DNA from: Endocalyx cinctus
Lineage: Eukaryota; Ascomycota; Sordariomycetes; Amphisphaeriales; Apiosporaceae
Length of the DNA stretch: 64,000 nucleotides
Reading direction: 5' to 3'
NCBI GenBank assembly: GCA_001600455.1
Contig: BCKC01000006.1
Coordinates: forward strand, 806,001-870,000
Position 1 is the stretch's first letter; each line of letters begins with the position of its first letter. Of the stretch, positions 32,857 through 46,058 are shown piece after piece. The position numbers were made by a program, and so were the translations under genes. The notes under the pieces are model-generated. The model ran no database searches. It was not told where the DNA came from and saw nothing but the letters and a program-made list of their open reading frames with translations.

Positions 32857-35695
32857 GAGCGAAACGAGTGTCTACGGTGATGTCCCTATCTAACTACTGA
32901 TTTTCTCGGTATTTTGGGAGAATCAAGATGAGTTGAAATTTCCAAGCAGTAGAAAGTAAAGTCTACAAAGATCTCTCGTATTACATTTTGACAGTAAGCC
33001 TTTTAACATCAATACCCGGAGCATCCCTTCATATGAAACTAGAAGTAATTGTAAGATATGTACTGTGTTCCTATAAGCAACGTCGGTATAGCTGGGTCAC
33101 TAGAATTAATCTCCCACATTGCATGGCATGTGACGTGCGTAACAGTTTGCTACACTACACATACACCATACTACATATTTACTCTATTTTTATAAAATGA
33201 CGATGAACCATCGGACAGTTTTAGCAGCAGGAGACTGTTTTGTTGAGCTATATTAAATATTGGAATCTTGATATTTCCACGGCCAACTGCGCTATTCGCA
33301 ATAATCTCCGAAATTAGGGAGGCTAAACAATAATTAGCGATAATATGCTTTAGCAGGCCACTAAAATCAGCCGCACTATCAATTGCAGAGTAGAAATAGG
33401 CATGCTACAAGTGCACTATAATTATGCTACACTCCACTAATAGACGCTGAAGTTTTTAGCGTTTCAGTACTTAAGTACTTACCTACTGTACCATGAGTTA
33501 CAGGGCGTTCACAAGCGCTATAAATTTTAGAATAGTTGTTAAAAAAAAAAAAAAAAAAAAACCCCTAATTCAATTTTACAAGTGTTGCGGATTTTACAAC
33601 GCTTGTGGCGACTGGCAGATAACAAGCAAACAAAATATATTTATTTAATATTATTATTATTATTCGTAAGTTTACTATGTATACCGGGCAAACTTATCAA
33701 TGGTATAATCTGATTTACTTGTATATGTCCATCTTACTTTGACTTGATACTATAAGTGTATTTTGTATTTTGCATGTACTATTCAACCTCCATTCATAGC
33801 TCCCATAGACCTGCTAGTGGGAGCTGTGGGTGTGGGAGGTGGTTTTAGCTCGGCAATCACGGGCACCCAGGCTCCAGCCATACCATTTGAAAGGGCCACA
33901 AATGCCAGTCATGGAATGAAGTGAAATTCTCAATTTTTATTTTATTTTATTGTACCATACTCAAAACGAATTCCTTCGTATAAGCAAGACATCAATTTGG
34001 ATACTCCGTAATCAATGATGGCAATAGGGAGCCCTCCACAAAAGAATATAGAACATTGGCTCGACATTCGAATCAGATCTTATGATGGCCCACGTAACGG
34101 CGTTACTCACGCTCAATTGCAGGGCGATATCCGGTGAAAGGAGAGAATCAGCGGAAACGATGGAAATATAAGTGACGACGCTGATTCTTCAACAGAGTAA
34201 TAAGGTGAGTCTCGCTCGGAATTTTCAATATAATAGAACAAAGACATTGATAGCTTTTAAGACGGATTCTACGAACAAATGAGATACCATATGGGTAGGA
34301 GCGATAAAGTATTTCACAACTAGATCTGGGACTCGGCAGCGTAGGAGAAACATTTCTGAGGCTCCTGCCCCGAGATTAAGCTGACACTATATAGACACCG
34401 CAGCGACGATAATTTGAACGGAAAGGAAAAGATCGGGAGTTTTTATTACGACAATATCGTTACCAATTTCCATCGCGCAAACCAAAGGGGAAGTTATCGA
34501 CGAGCTAGGAATGTCATGAGTTAGCTGCATACACTTATGGAGTTGGTCGAGTACTTCTCGCGTCGACCAGACGAACTGATACACGCACGTCTTTCGGAGC
34601 GATCCCAGCGCCGGCTCGCAAACTCCTTACGAATAAAGTGGTCCTCAGCGAACGGTTCTAAGTTCCGGAAGGCGCATATGGAACCATTTATCTCACGGAA
34701 CACAGGTTTCCGAAGATATCCCGATACCCGAGTATGCTCAAATTGCTCTTTCGTTGCCGAGACAGCCGGGAAGAAAAACCGACGTCTTATATATGTATCG
34801 CTAAGTTCCACAGAAGGGAGGGAATGTCAAAGACGGGCCGAGATCTATGGGTCGCCTATCTGGTGAGAGTTGGGTATCATTGATGGGATTAAATTTACAA
34901 CCTTCCGAAAAGGTGACAGATCGCCCGATTTCCAATTTAAACACGCCTGTCCAGCTGCACATGCGCCTATGATCGACTCCTAACTGAGCATGATGTAAGA
35001 CGCTCGTTGAATTAGAGTTGCTTTATTTAGACTGATCGCGATTGTCTCGGCGATATATTTAGTTCATTATTCAAGGGATATCGGGCTTATTTATATAAAA
35101 AATCTTACTTTTTAATCATAAAAAAAAATTAAACGAAAAATTCGGTAAATTCTGCTCATAGTCGCGTTATACTATGTACTCTTGTTTTAAATACTCCAAT
35201 TAATGACACATACGAGTCATGAGATGGTAAACCATCAGTCACACTTGGTCACTAAGCTGACCCTGATCTTAAAATCACCACAAGTGTGGACACGACGTAG
35301 GGACTATATAAAATGAATAATTATACCTTCCCCCTTATTACCCAAGCCACACGAAAATATCACCTCACCAATACATTCCAAGAAGATTGGTTTTACTCAT
35401 AAGACTCTTAATATGTATGGCTACCAATTTCCCATCATCCCGGGGAATCATCGCGAGGGATCCCTTAAGTACTATATTAGCCGACCCTCGGGTTCACCCG
35501 CGTCAAATCATTTTTTTCTATATAGTACCTTCGCCTACATTCCTCAAACAGTTTCGAACTTGACCAAAACCAGCAGTAATAATTTTTGTGTCTTAGACCC
35601 ATAATACCCTGTTTTGTTTTTCTTTTTCTTTTCTCTCTCTCCCATTTTTGTAATTTCCACAAAAAAAAAACGAAAACCCTTTTTGGCATTTTACC
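32857..35695. other. long AT-rich intergenic region
   Basis: Contains an A21 run (33541-33561), an ATT microsatellite (about 33646-33663), a GC-richer islet at 33790-33915 with a 43-codon open frame of coding-like composition, and overlapping short frames on both strands at 34387-34866 that I cannot support as genes. No transposon detected. Confidence 0.5.
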
Positions 35696-36910
35696 ATGGC
35701 GTCATCATCCGGGGAGAATACGAGCTTCAGATTCCACGAGTTACCCCTCGACATCGCCTTCGAGGTTTGGAAGCTAGCGGTACGCGACTACTTCAAAACG
35801 CCGGAACCGATCTTCGACCTCGGGATCGCGTACGTCAACGTGTTCAAGCCCGTCGCCGTCTACCATGACGGCTTCAGCCTGGCCAAGCACCGGTGCCCGA
35901 TCCGGCGCGTCTGCCGCGAGGCCGACGCCGCCTTCCGCCTCATCCTCGCCTCCGGCGTCGTGAGGCCCGTGTACGCCTTAGCCCTGAGGCACGAATCCGA
36001 GATCTTCGGCGATATCGGTCGCGACGAGGCCGGAAACCCCAGGAGGAACCCGTTCTGGCCCCTGAAACCGATAAAACGGCTCGTCGCCGTCGCCGGTCAC
36101 CCGGGGCTCGTCATCCCCGGAGGCGAGACCGTCGTCCTCGTGGAACCTCACGGGCGCGGCGAGCTGGCTACGACGAACGCCGCGGAGATATTGGCGCCCC
36201 TGCAGAAGGTTTTCTCCACGCCTACGAGGCGCATCCTCGTTTATCACGGAGGCAGCGGTGGCGGCGGCGGCGGTAGTGGCGGTGTTGGTAGCGGTAATAC
36301 CAGCGGTAGTCGGGAAGGGTGCTATCGCTCATATCCCTTGACGGTAGCACCGGTGGCACCTGCCTCTATGCCGAGAGATTTAAAGCGGGTCATATTCGGG
36401 AAGAGAAAGACGTATCTGCTATCACTGCCATTATTCTTGAAAGCGGTTCCGGATTCTACGGACTCGGATAGAAGCAGCAGTAGTACGTGGTGTCGCTGTC
36501 GCAAGTGTAGGAATTACATCCGAGTAGACGAGACCGCGTACGAGACGCAGGAGTTTTACTCGTGGAGGCAGAATCGGGCTTGGGCTGAGCTGATCCGGTG
36601 CGACTTGATGGTCGCGAAGACGGGATTAGGAGGAGAACAACAACAAGGATTAATCTGGTCAAAGGAAGGAACCTGGTTAAGGACGACTTCCCTCGTGCGC
36701 TCGGTTACAGACACGATGAGAGAATTGAGGGACGCGGGTAGACTTCCCGATCTCGAACGTGTTTCATTCCTCGCGCGTCAGTGCGACGTGGAATTTCCAC
36801 CGTGTCGTATTACTGCCATTGGTACACCTTCAGCCAGCGGATTTGTTTCCAGAAAAGTTGGCAACGAGAGGTGGGATATGACATCTGGAATTAGATTATT
36901 GTGCCAATGA
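35696..36910 (+). CDS. 2EXR/F-box-like domain protein, 404 aa
   Basis: Single exon. The N-terminus FRFHELPLDIAFEVWKLAVRDY (residues about 11-32) has the LP-x-E/D-hydrophobic-x-x-x-V/IW pattern of the fungal 2EXR domain, an F-box-related motif. It is followed by RRVCREADAAFR, which resembles the usual L-x-x-VC-REAR element. A Gly/Ser linker at about residues 186-205 divides the protein. A CRCRKC pair (about 265-270) could bind metal. The family is greatly expanded in filamentous ascomycetes and has no defined biochemical role. The neighbour on the opposite strand (37292-38236) is of the same general type. The first half is strongly GC-rich, the second half is not. Confidence 0.75.
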   Translation: MASSSGENTSFRFHELPLDIAFEVWKLAVRDYFKTPEPIFDLGIAYVNVFKPVAVYHDGFSLAKHRCPIRRVCREADAAFRLILASGVVRPVYALALRHESEIFGDIGRDEAGNPRRNPFWPLKPIKRLVAVAGHPGLVIPGGETVVLVEPHGRGELATTNAAEILAPLQKVFSTPTRRILVYHGGSGGGGGGSGGVGSGNTSGSREGCYRSYPLTVAPVAPASMPRDLKRVIFGKRKTYLLSLPLFLKAVPDSTDSDRSSSSTWCRCRKCRNYIRVDETAYETQEFYSWRQNRAWAELIRCDLMVAKTGLGGEQQQGLIWSKEGTWLRTTSLVRSVTDTMRELRDAGRLPDLERVSFLARQCDVEFPPCRITAIGTPSASGFVSRKVGNERWDMTSGIRLLCQ

Positions 36911-37291
36911 TGGCCATTTTATTGGAGGTTTACCATACACGCTATTAAGAAGGGACTTTTTATACCATGGTTAGAGTATTAGGAATATTTTGGGAATGAG
37001 ATACCTGCTGCATAGATGTTCAAGTACGTCATTGAGTAGAATGTTCGACTTGGGACGGTGATTTAATATAAGTTACGTAGGGGGGTGGCGCCCAATGTTA
37101 CTAGCCACATGATTTCACTTCATTTTCTCGTTCGCCACGATCACGGTCACGTTTTTTTTTAACGAGCTCTCTTGATTTCACTATATATTCTTATGAATAC
37201 TAATACCACTTTCCCACGCCACAATTCTAGCTAAGTATATAAGATGACTGAAATGGATCATAGTCAATAAAGAAGAAGACTATTCACGTGA

Positions 37292-38236
37292 CTATTTGTC
37301 CTTGTTTAAAACCGGCCAAACCATGTCTTCTTTCTTCCCGTGTTCCACAATCCATACCACGAAAGAGAAAATCTTGCTGTTAAAATCCTCTATGTTATTC
37401 CAGAGCATGTATGATCGAATTTCCTGGATCTTGTCCTTATACTTGTCGTGGAGGCGGAAGTGAGGCTCGAGACCTGCCGAATACATCACACGATGGCCCT
37501 GCACCCGGATGACCTCTTTGAAGCGTGTCTGAGAAGATGATGTGATTACTTCGCAATCTTCCTCGGGGATGATATCATTGTCACCGACGAACGTTGGGTT
37601 CTTCCACTTGGGTAAAATGATCGCGTCTTTTCTATAGAAGATTTCGATCGGGATCATGTAATCGTACATGGGAGTGCGGAATCGTCGGTGCAAGCCTTCC
37701 GGGAAGAGATTACTGGATTCCTCTGGACCGGGCGCTTGCTTGTGGGGAGGAATCATGACGTGGTTGACGTTTCTGCCGTTATATGGGCAGTCATTGAAAT
37801 GATTTACGATAATGCGGGGGGTTGGGATCAGGACTCGTGATGTAATAAGGTATCTAGCGGGGGCGAGTCCTCTTCCGAAATTAACTTGACAGGTTGAACA
37901 ATCGTAACGGGATATCATCTCAGATACGAGGTATTTCGGATCTTCCAGCTTCGAGAGGAATTTCTGGGTAGCCTTGCGTCCCATTTGGTTGACAAATTGA
38001 ATTGGATTAGTACGCTTGAGTAGACACAATTCGCTTGTCGTGGAACCACGGTTCTCTCCATCTCTATTGACAGTAAAGTAGTTTCTGCCTGGCCCGCCAA
38101 AGTGATTGACGATAGCATGTTCTAGTACCATGTCAACAATTTCGTTAGGGAATTCTGTGAATACCGAGACTTGTGGAGTTACGACCGCAATGTCATTTTC
38201 CTCTCCTAGAGAGGGGTTCGCGACAAGAGGATCCAT
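37292..38236 (-). CDS. F-box/2EXR-like protein, 314 aa
   Basis: Single exon. VFTEFPNEIVDMVLEHAIVNH (residues about 25-45) is an F-box/2EXR-like opening. It is followed by a mixed-charge region with a CSTCQVNF pair near residue 113. No transmembrane helix or signal peptide. It lies convergent to the 404-aa protein with a spacer of about 380 bp; the two could be diverged relatives, though I see little direct sequence identity. It is AT-richer than its neighbour. Function unknown. Confidence 0.65.
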   Translation of the reverse strand: MDPLVANPSLGEENDIAVVTPQVSVFTEFPNEIVDMVLEHAIVNHFGGPGRNYFTVNRDGENRGSTTSELCLLKRTNPIQFVNQMGRKATQKFLSKLEDPKYLVSEMISRYDCSTCQVNFGRGLAPARYLITSRVLIPTPRIIVNHFNDCPYNGRNVNHVMIPPHKQAPGPEESSNLFPEGLHRRFRTPMYDYMIPIEIFYRKDAIILPKWKNPTFVGDNDIIPEEDCEVITSSSQTRFKEVIRVQGHRVMYSAGLEPHFRLHDKYKDKIQEIRSYMLWNNIEDFNSKIFSFVVWIVEHGKKEDMVWPVLNKDK

Positions 38237-39421
38237 CTCAGCAGAGGGAGGATAATCTTGTTGTTATGGGTAGATAAACTTAAATACACTTCGTAGATCA
38301 AGAGAGAAGATGTATTTATTTATTTTCTGTTTCAATTTTCTTAGTAGGTAAGGTTTAGTAGGTGGTGAACAGCAGATACGGCTCCAAAGTATCTACTAAT
38401 CACCCACACGGTAGGTTCACCAGAAACTTTTTATTAATGGCAAGCTCGTAATTTACATAGAATTATTATATTTAAATAGTAGAGTACGGTTTATTATATG
38501 CAAGAACGTACGCAACTTACCCATTTTGCAATACTTTTTTTTTTCCTGAAATATTAACTCACGAGCTCTAAGGTGAATGGATTACATAGAAGCTTAAGAT
38601 AAAATAAAAGAAATCTTGAGTATTAGAGTAGTTAGATTAAATATAAAGCTTACACGGTTTGAATGCTACGTACATATTCTAATTATTAGCCTCCAGAATG
38701 ATGGAAACAAACGCTGTTACATATATAAGACAGATAGACTTAGCCCCCCTATGCTATATCGTCCAACTTGGAGAGCTTATAATTAACTCTGATATCTATC
38801 CTCCCCTCTTCTCTCCCTCTCTCTGAGAAAATGGGGTTAGGCTGGAGTGAAGTGTTGCGTAGTTACGTAGCTAGAGCTTGGCCATGGTGTAGCAGTGTAA
38901 ATCTAAGAGCCTGATAAATAACTTGATTGATTCTTAACCTTCTTATCTCTCTTGAGAGGCGGAAGCCTATCCTTATATAGACCTATTCTACGTGGGCTAC
39001 CCGGGCCGTAGCCATTCTCCTAACTAAATTCCCCACCTAATATCCCTGACACACTCTCCCTCTTTGAAAAGAGGTTATATTCTTTGTCTTTTGAATGTAT
39101 TGATGTTTCACAAAATCGAAGTACTAGTGATCAAGTAACGACCTTGTCTCTTCGTCTAAATACTAATAGATTATCTGTCAAACGTCTACTTCGAATTATC
39201 ATCACCGAATTCTGTTCGCATGTTCAAATTTATCGATAGGTACGTAGATATCGTCATCTCCAAGCGTCTATAACCTAACTGGCTAAGAAAAACGAACAGT
39301 GGGCAGATCAATATAATAATACAGCCAACCCTCCTTGCCTCCCCGATACTATACAATGATCCATTCATTCGTCCTTTTCATCATACAACCTACGTTTCTA
39401 AGTTCTTTGCCATCATCCTCT
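38237..39421. other. AT-rich intergenic region
   Basis: Upstream of one minus-strand gene and downstream of the large NLR gene. A pyrimidine-rich tract lies at 38800-38825. No coding relic recognised. Confidence 0.6.
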
Positions 39422-42400
39422 TCAAGATAGATACTTCGTCCTCAATCTCCGCTTCCACTCCTCCAAGGGAATCCATTTCTCCTTCCCCTCACCATCAGGA
39501 AGCGGCACCGAATTGCGCGGCATACCCTGGTAAGCGGCCTCGTCGCACCTCGGGATCGGCACGAACGCGTGATCCTTGCAGCACCCCTTCTTCCTCAGCG
39601 TCAGCTCGCCGCGCATGAGCCTCCCGTAGCAGCCCTCGTCGAGCACGATCCGACCGATACAATCGCCGCAAGAATACACGTCCTTATCGAGCGTGATCCA
39701 CGAATCCCCGCACCCGTCGCACCTGACGATAGGCTGCGGTTTAGGCGGCGCGTCGTCGTCTTCTCCTCCTGCGACCGCTCCCGAATCCGAATAAGGTGTC
39801 TGCCCTATGATTGGGGCGGACCCGTTAAGCTCCAAATGCTGCTCGTCCACCGGGACGGTCGTCGGCTCGTCTGGCTTGCTGCCGTTGTTCTTCGCCTTGT
39901 CGACCGATTGCGATCGACTGCTGATGCTGCGGTGCTGGGACGATTCCCGAGTTCTCGACACGAGCTTAGGCGTCGAGCTCCTCAGGAGCACCGGTCGTCC
40001 GTCGCCGACGGATGAAGCGCCGTCGTCGCTCTTCTCGTCAGGGAACTGCGACGAAGCTCCTGGGGCGGTCGGGCTCGGCTTGTCCCAGACCGTCCACTTA
40101 TCCCACTTCCTCTTCACTTCGGCCTGAATAAGACTTCGCTGCGTCCAGGTAATACGGGTAAACTCTCTGTCCTCGATGGTGGTCAGGAGTTGAGCGAGGA
40201 GCAGGTAAGCGAGGTCGTCGTTCTCTTCGTCCTCGTCCGAGAGGAGCTCGATCCCCGTCTGCACGATTTGGCGAATCCAGCCCGCGGCGTCCTTGCTGCC
40301 GGTCTTGAGCTTGTGGTGGTATCGGATGAAGCAGCACACGCTTCCCGTGTTCATCCAGATATCGGCCGAGTCGCTTTTAGGCAGGAGATCGAGTAGCGAT
40401 GTGCCGTAAAACTCGACTTTCTCGACCGAGATACCGGGCACGAATGCTTGCTCGAGGTATGCCTTGGCCAAGGCGTCCACGACCTCTCTTATGCTGGTAT
40501 GGGACATGGTGTCGCTCGGGTGGGCCTTGATATCCGCGAGGGCGTCTACACGAGTGGAAATAATCTTTTGCTGGTACCTGTCGTCTGCCGCGCAGCTAAG
40601 TGTTCTGGCAAAGGCTTCTCGGAGGAAGAAGAGTAGGTCATAAGCCTCCTGTTCGGCACCTATGCTGATGGCGAGGTTGAAGAAGGTCTCGACGGCATCC
40701 CATCTATTCATCGCGTCTGCCGCCTTGGCAAGAAGATACTTCTCGTTTTTGATCATGTCCATGATAAACTCGTTGACAAGTTCGTCGAAGTAAGGCCTCC
40801 ATTGGTGGTTGAGATGGTCTAATGTTTCGACGAAGGCGATGAACTCATTCCACTTCTCCGCCTTGGCGTAGTTTTCGAGGGTAGTGTTATAGCCCATAAA
40901 GTGGACATAATCGTACTCAAGACTCTCCCGATGCGTTGCAGCCGCTTGAGCATAGTCCTTTCCGAGGGCCCATCGACGATCACCGAGATCCAATGTGATA
41001 CGTGCGAGGAGAGAAGAGTTGGCATGATCTGAGAGCCATTCCGGATTACCTTCACGCAAGCTGTCGACGGCGTTCTTTGCCCGTTCTAGGAGCTCTACGG
41101 CTTCCTCGTTACCGGTGGTGGGCTGCTTCGCAATAAAATGACAAGCATGCCAGTTATCTGGATTCAAGTCGAGGGCCTTCCGTGCGCGCGTTTGGTATAA
41201 CTTTGTGGTGTCCCCGTTGCGACATAGCTGGAAAGTGATAAGTGCTCCGTGGATTTCCCAGAGGGATTGTTCTACTAAAGTTTCATTAGACCTCTCGAGC
41301 GCCTTCTCGGCCCACGCCTCTATTTCGTCAAGATGCTTCAACGGGACCTGTCGACCTTCGAAGATTTGGAAAGGCAACGATTCGCCTTCTCTGTAGGCTT
41401 CGGGATCGTTCGGCATCTCCAACGCCCTCTCCGGATCGAGCTATTCGAGTTGTTAGTACGATTTACCTCCCCGTCTTGTCCCGAACCGAGATTACCACTT
41501 ACCCGAGATAAATATCCACGAATGAAAAAGAATGCCGAGAAGAACTGCCGTGGTAGGAATTCTATCCGCCGGAATAGATGAACCGCCATATGCTTGGCGG
41601 CGTGAGTGAGAATCACTTCGTGCAGGTTGGCGTCTGGCGCCTTAACACCGGCAATCATAGAGAGTCCCGGCTCGCTATGGATATTCTTCGTCACGGCAGA
41701 ATCCTTAAGCCAGCGCGCGATCTCTTGAACGCCAGAGGTAGAATAAACATATTCAGCTCTGGCTTCGCGGAGATACGTATATTCTCCCCTGTCCCACGTT
41801 TTCGTACTGACGTTAGTGTCGAAAGCCCAGAAAAGCGAGTCGATTCCACATTCCGTCGTGAACAGTTTGATCAGGAGCGGACCGATCTGCGCTTTGAGAT
41901 TGCGGTCTGTTAGCGAGAGGTCGACGGCCTCGAGATGATCCAACAGCCAATACATCGCATATTCCCGAAGGGCGGGGTCTTCCCTGAGGTCTTCGTTGTT
42001 GAGTATAATCAAGCAGTTGAGGGCTATCCTGGCATTTGCGTTATCGGGATCGAGAGAGATATACTCATTGTGCTTCGCACCCAGCTTACTCTGGAGGAAG
42101 TGTTCAAATTCGAGACGCTCGTAGAGATCAGGTGGACATACGTTATTCAAGAAGTGGCGAACAATACTGATCTCTGATTCTTGAATCACCTTTGGTCCAG
42201 ATGGAGAAGCGATCGGTGACCTCGGGTCGAAAGCAGGAGCACCAGTTTCTCCCTTCGTTGGGATACGATCTCTAATTTCGGAAGACCGCCAGTCAACCAC
42301 GCCGGCGTCAGTTATGGTAAAGATCGGATACTTCTCCGCTAGCTTTTGGGCAAACGGTAGCAGCGAGATCGTTAACCTGGCCGAAGTGCTCGTCTCCTGA

Positions 42401-44497
42401 GCGGCACTCCTTAATCTGGATGGCTGACGGGTTAAGGCAGTTCCGGCTTTATGCTTCACGGAGAGAACCGCTTCCATTGTCTCGACGGAAAACCAGCGGC
42501 GTCCCGATTCGATCCAAAGAATGACTTCATTGATCTCCTGAATTTCTTTCACGGTTCTAGTGTTGTTCAGGCGTCGGAGTTCTGTATCAATCTGCTCAAC
42601 ACGGCTCTTATCGGCTTCGGCCAGGACTTCTTGAATATCCTCTATAAGATCGACCTTGGACAGCGCGTTAAGACTTGTGTTTAACTTGAAATAGTCTCCT
42701 TGACACTTTCTGCGTAGTGTTTTAAGGATTGTTTCGCGCCATTCAGCAATACCAGGGCGGTTGGTATTCCCCAGGATAGGCATAGCATCCAAGCGAGTGT
42801 TAATATACTGGTCGACATCGTTGTCGTTGTGCTGAGATATGGGCACAAGACTGCGGTTGATTCCCTGAACTCTCTCGAGATGGGAACCGAATTTCTCCGG
42901 GCGCGCGGTCACAAAAATTCTAGTTTTATGATCCCCCGCCGCTTCCGAAAGCTTCCGTAGGAGAGGGACCAGTTCCGTATGTAGACCGTCGATAAAGAGG
43001 TAAAATATCGCATCCGAATTCCGTCTTTCCTTGTTGTCTAAGAAAAGCTTTTGCCACAGGTCCAGCGTCCCATCGAACCCAGACATGCCAGAATATCGCT
43101 CAGCAATACCATATACAGACTTAGTCATTGCTTCGTACGCCGTGGCAACTTGCCACAGAAGCGTCCGGGATACGGTCTCGAGAATGCTCTGCCCTTCTTC
43201 TCCATCCGGTTTTCTTTTATCGCCTTCGGCGAAATAATAGGCGGTAACAAATCGAGAGGTGACTCTATCTCTCTCCATGTTCCGAATTGTTCGTACAGTG
43301 TTTGCCACCACTATACGATGGTAATACGAGTTAGTGAGATGAGAGGGGACTTATGCGAAACTAATCAGCTGTTAATTACGGATATGATACTTACTGGAAG
43401 TTTTTCCCGAACCACTTTTCCCCAGCAAGACGAGGGTATGTTTCTTAGGTTCAGGCCCTTTGGCCCACTCAAAGCAGACCTTATCGTCAAGGAACCACCC
43501 GCCGGTGTCGGGCACGATGGTGTTGAGACGGGCCTCGTAGGCCCTCTGCCACGTCGGGACGGGCTCCCCGTCATTATCGAGCGTCGTGCCCGGAAAGCCG
43601 AGGGTCTTAGCGATGGTGCGCCGCCACTTACGGGCCTCGTCTTCTTTTCGCTGCTCCTTCTGGGCATCCAGGAGAAGCTCGATCTTGCCGGACGAGTCGC
43701 TGACGATCTTGAACGTCTGGGCGTTGACCAGCAAGCTCTCCTTGCTGTTCAGGCGCTCCATCATGCCCAGCAGTTCCTGGATCCCGTTGTCGTTCAGGAA
43801 GAGCTGCTGCGTGAAGGCGATGAACCGCTTGTGCTTCTTCTTCAGCTTGATCGTGTGGTCGCACACTTCGATGAAGAGGCGCAGGTTTTGGCACGATAGC
43901 CGCGTGAGACGGGCGTCCATGTGCCCCTTGTATGAATCGAGACGTTCGAGGAACTCGACGCATTTCTCCAACAGCTCCGAGAGGTTCTCGAATATGCCCT
44001 CGTACCCTTGCCATGCTTGTATGACGAAGGTGAGGGCGTTATAGCACATACTAGCTGGCGCGAAGACCTTTTTTGGACGTTAGCATAACGTGCATTCAAA
44101 AGTTTTTCTTTTATCTTGTGAATATCAATTCACTTTGTCAGGTGATAAAAAATAAACTCACATTCGACACGCCATCGGCGACGATACCGCCGACAGTGCT
44201 AATGCACTGCAGTGTTCTGTTGAGTATGGTCTTAAAGCGGCCGTACTTCGCGTCCTTTTTCTGCTTATCGTCCTGGATATTCTCGACGTACTTCATCACG
44301 GCGTTGATATCCATTGACTTCTCTATCTTGCTCGGGTCGCCTCCGGCGAGCTGCACCACCTTGGCGCTGATTTCTTGCCATATCATGTCAATCTCGGACT
44401 GTTCCGCCGCCGAGATGGCGGTTGCCGGAGTCTTTGCGCCGGTAGCCGAGTTAGCGCTCAAGGCACTAACGGACGTCTGTAATTTTGCGGGCGCCAT
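39422..44497 (-). CDS. NOD-like receptor: Goodbye-NACHT-helical repeat-ZZ-like zinc finger
   Basis: Model: complement(join(39422..41440,41503..43310,43395..44067,44162..44497)), 1611 aa. All three introns have GTGAGT or GTAAGT donors and CTAAC-type branches, and frames join without stops (GVSN-VFAPAS, GKTS-MVANT, GYLSR-LDPERA). Residues about 25-270 resemble the fungal STAND N-terminal Goodbye domain (IDMIWQEISAKV; long helices). The P-loop is GKSGSGKTS (328-336) with Walker B IFYLFIDGL near 437-446. A winged-helix-like and helical middle follows. Residues about 780-1400 are TPR-like (repeated A-x-x-L-x-x-x-P/D-x-x patterns, for example KALDLNPDNWHACHF). A Ser-rich disordered linker precedes a ZZ-like finger with C1513, C1516, C1530, C1533, C1543, C1559/C1560 and H1563. 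Likely role: non-self recognition or regulated cell death, with the finger as possible ligand sensor. The Goodbye domain's function is unknown. Confidence 0.85.
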
Positions 44498-46058
44498 CTT
44501 GTCTTCTTCCTCGATGCTCTGATTTGGTCACCTCATCAAGCCTCACGGGGTATATGTTTTTGTACCCGCGTAAACTCTCACCATGCAATTTCTTCTTTTT
44601 TATGTCGAGACTTTGATTAGTTCCTACTGTCGAATTTCATACATATATTTTCTGTCACTTCTTCTTTTCTTTCTCGTCTAATATTTAGGATGGAATTGAA
44701 GATCAGATGAATCAGATTGAAAAGTAAAGAATACCTAGAAAACTAAACTATATATACCATTTCCTTGTCTACTCGGAAGCGAACAGGGGCGTGCGGGTTC
44801 AGAATTATGCACCTCAGCCGCAGCACCACAGACCATTGGACCGGGGTTGTCGTGTGCGTTGCGGAGTAGACAAGCTGTAAGGATAAACAAGCTTAGGCGC
44901 TGGGATGACCGCTGGAACACTCCTCACAGCCAACATGCCCTACTGGGTCATCCGTACACTAGGTTACCCCGTGGGTTGCCAATTACTACCTTATATTACT
45001 TTTCAGCTTCAATATTTCGAGCAGATCCTTTCTCCCTATAATTCGAGAAAATAGTTATACATCAAAATGACTATCGCATGAAGTCATGAAAATCTTTTAT
45101 TTTTCTTCTCTTCTCTCACTGACGGCAATGTTCTATAGTGTTAGTTATGCACGTACTGCACTAGAGAAGAAAGGATGCAGTATGATATATCGGATGATCA
45201 GAAATCTTTTTTTTTTTTCTTTTGTCCTTTTTAATTAACTAATTAGGTCATAATTATCTTCACTCGTCCCATTTATTCCAGCCTGATCGTAATAACTTAG
45301 GGAAAAAAGAGATGGAAAAATGACGGGGTTGGTTTGTGTGCTTGAAATAAGAGATCAAAAACGCCGTAGCGCTGTAGTGGAGAACATATCATTTCTAAAG
45401 ATAGATTTTAATGGCGGCAGGGTACACGTATACGTAGGGATTAATACTGAGTATAGGACTTGACCAGGTATTAAAGTAGTGTATCGAAAGCTGCAAGGCT
45501 TGTTTCTTAAGACACCAACTGAAACTAATTTGGTAATATGTTTTAAAGTCCTTTTTTGAAGTCGGTGAGGGTGGTGTAATATTTACGGAGTACAGAGTAT
45601 ACCTGACTGTAAGATATAGCAAAGTGCAATAGTACGGAGTATACAAAACTTTGGCCGAGCTAACCGATCAAATCCATTCAATTTGAAGGTAAATTTTATT
45701 AAGCCATTTTTAGTGCTTACGTTCCACGCGTTGTTAAAGTCCTATACATATACTTGATGTGGGCCGTGATCAGGTTTGGTCTGGTGTTTTCGGGAAAAAC
45801 GGCCCCCAACGAAGGACTTCTTTACCTTAGCCCGACGTTAGACTCGGGCAAGCAAAATCTTATAATACCGTTATTCTACGTGGTATACATGTGATCAATG
45901 GTCGGTAACTTTTCCCATCATAACATACGTTGTATGGGTGGTTCTATTTGCGTAACATCGGACTAGTTACAATACAATCAATACATGTAATTTGTATTAA
46001 TCAACTCGAACAACTTTTCCCCCACCGTCTCGTCATGTCGTTTCTGTCCTTCTTGCGT
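44498..46058. other. intergenic region
   Basis: Holds the NLR promoter. Two short GC-richer patches (44790-44980, 45760-45850) have no supported open frame. A T-run lies near 45208-45218. No gene recognised. Confidence 0.55.

Noticed and set aside
34387..34866. Overlapping frames on both strands (65-109 codons)
   Set aside because: Neither strand gives a recognisable family, consistent start or splice signals; left as unsupported.
43051..43899. 282-codon plus-strand frame opposite the NLR
   Set aside because: Spans an intron and two exons of the intact NLR gene on the other strand and lacks any family signature.
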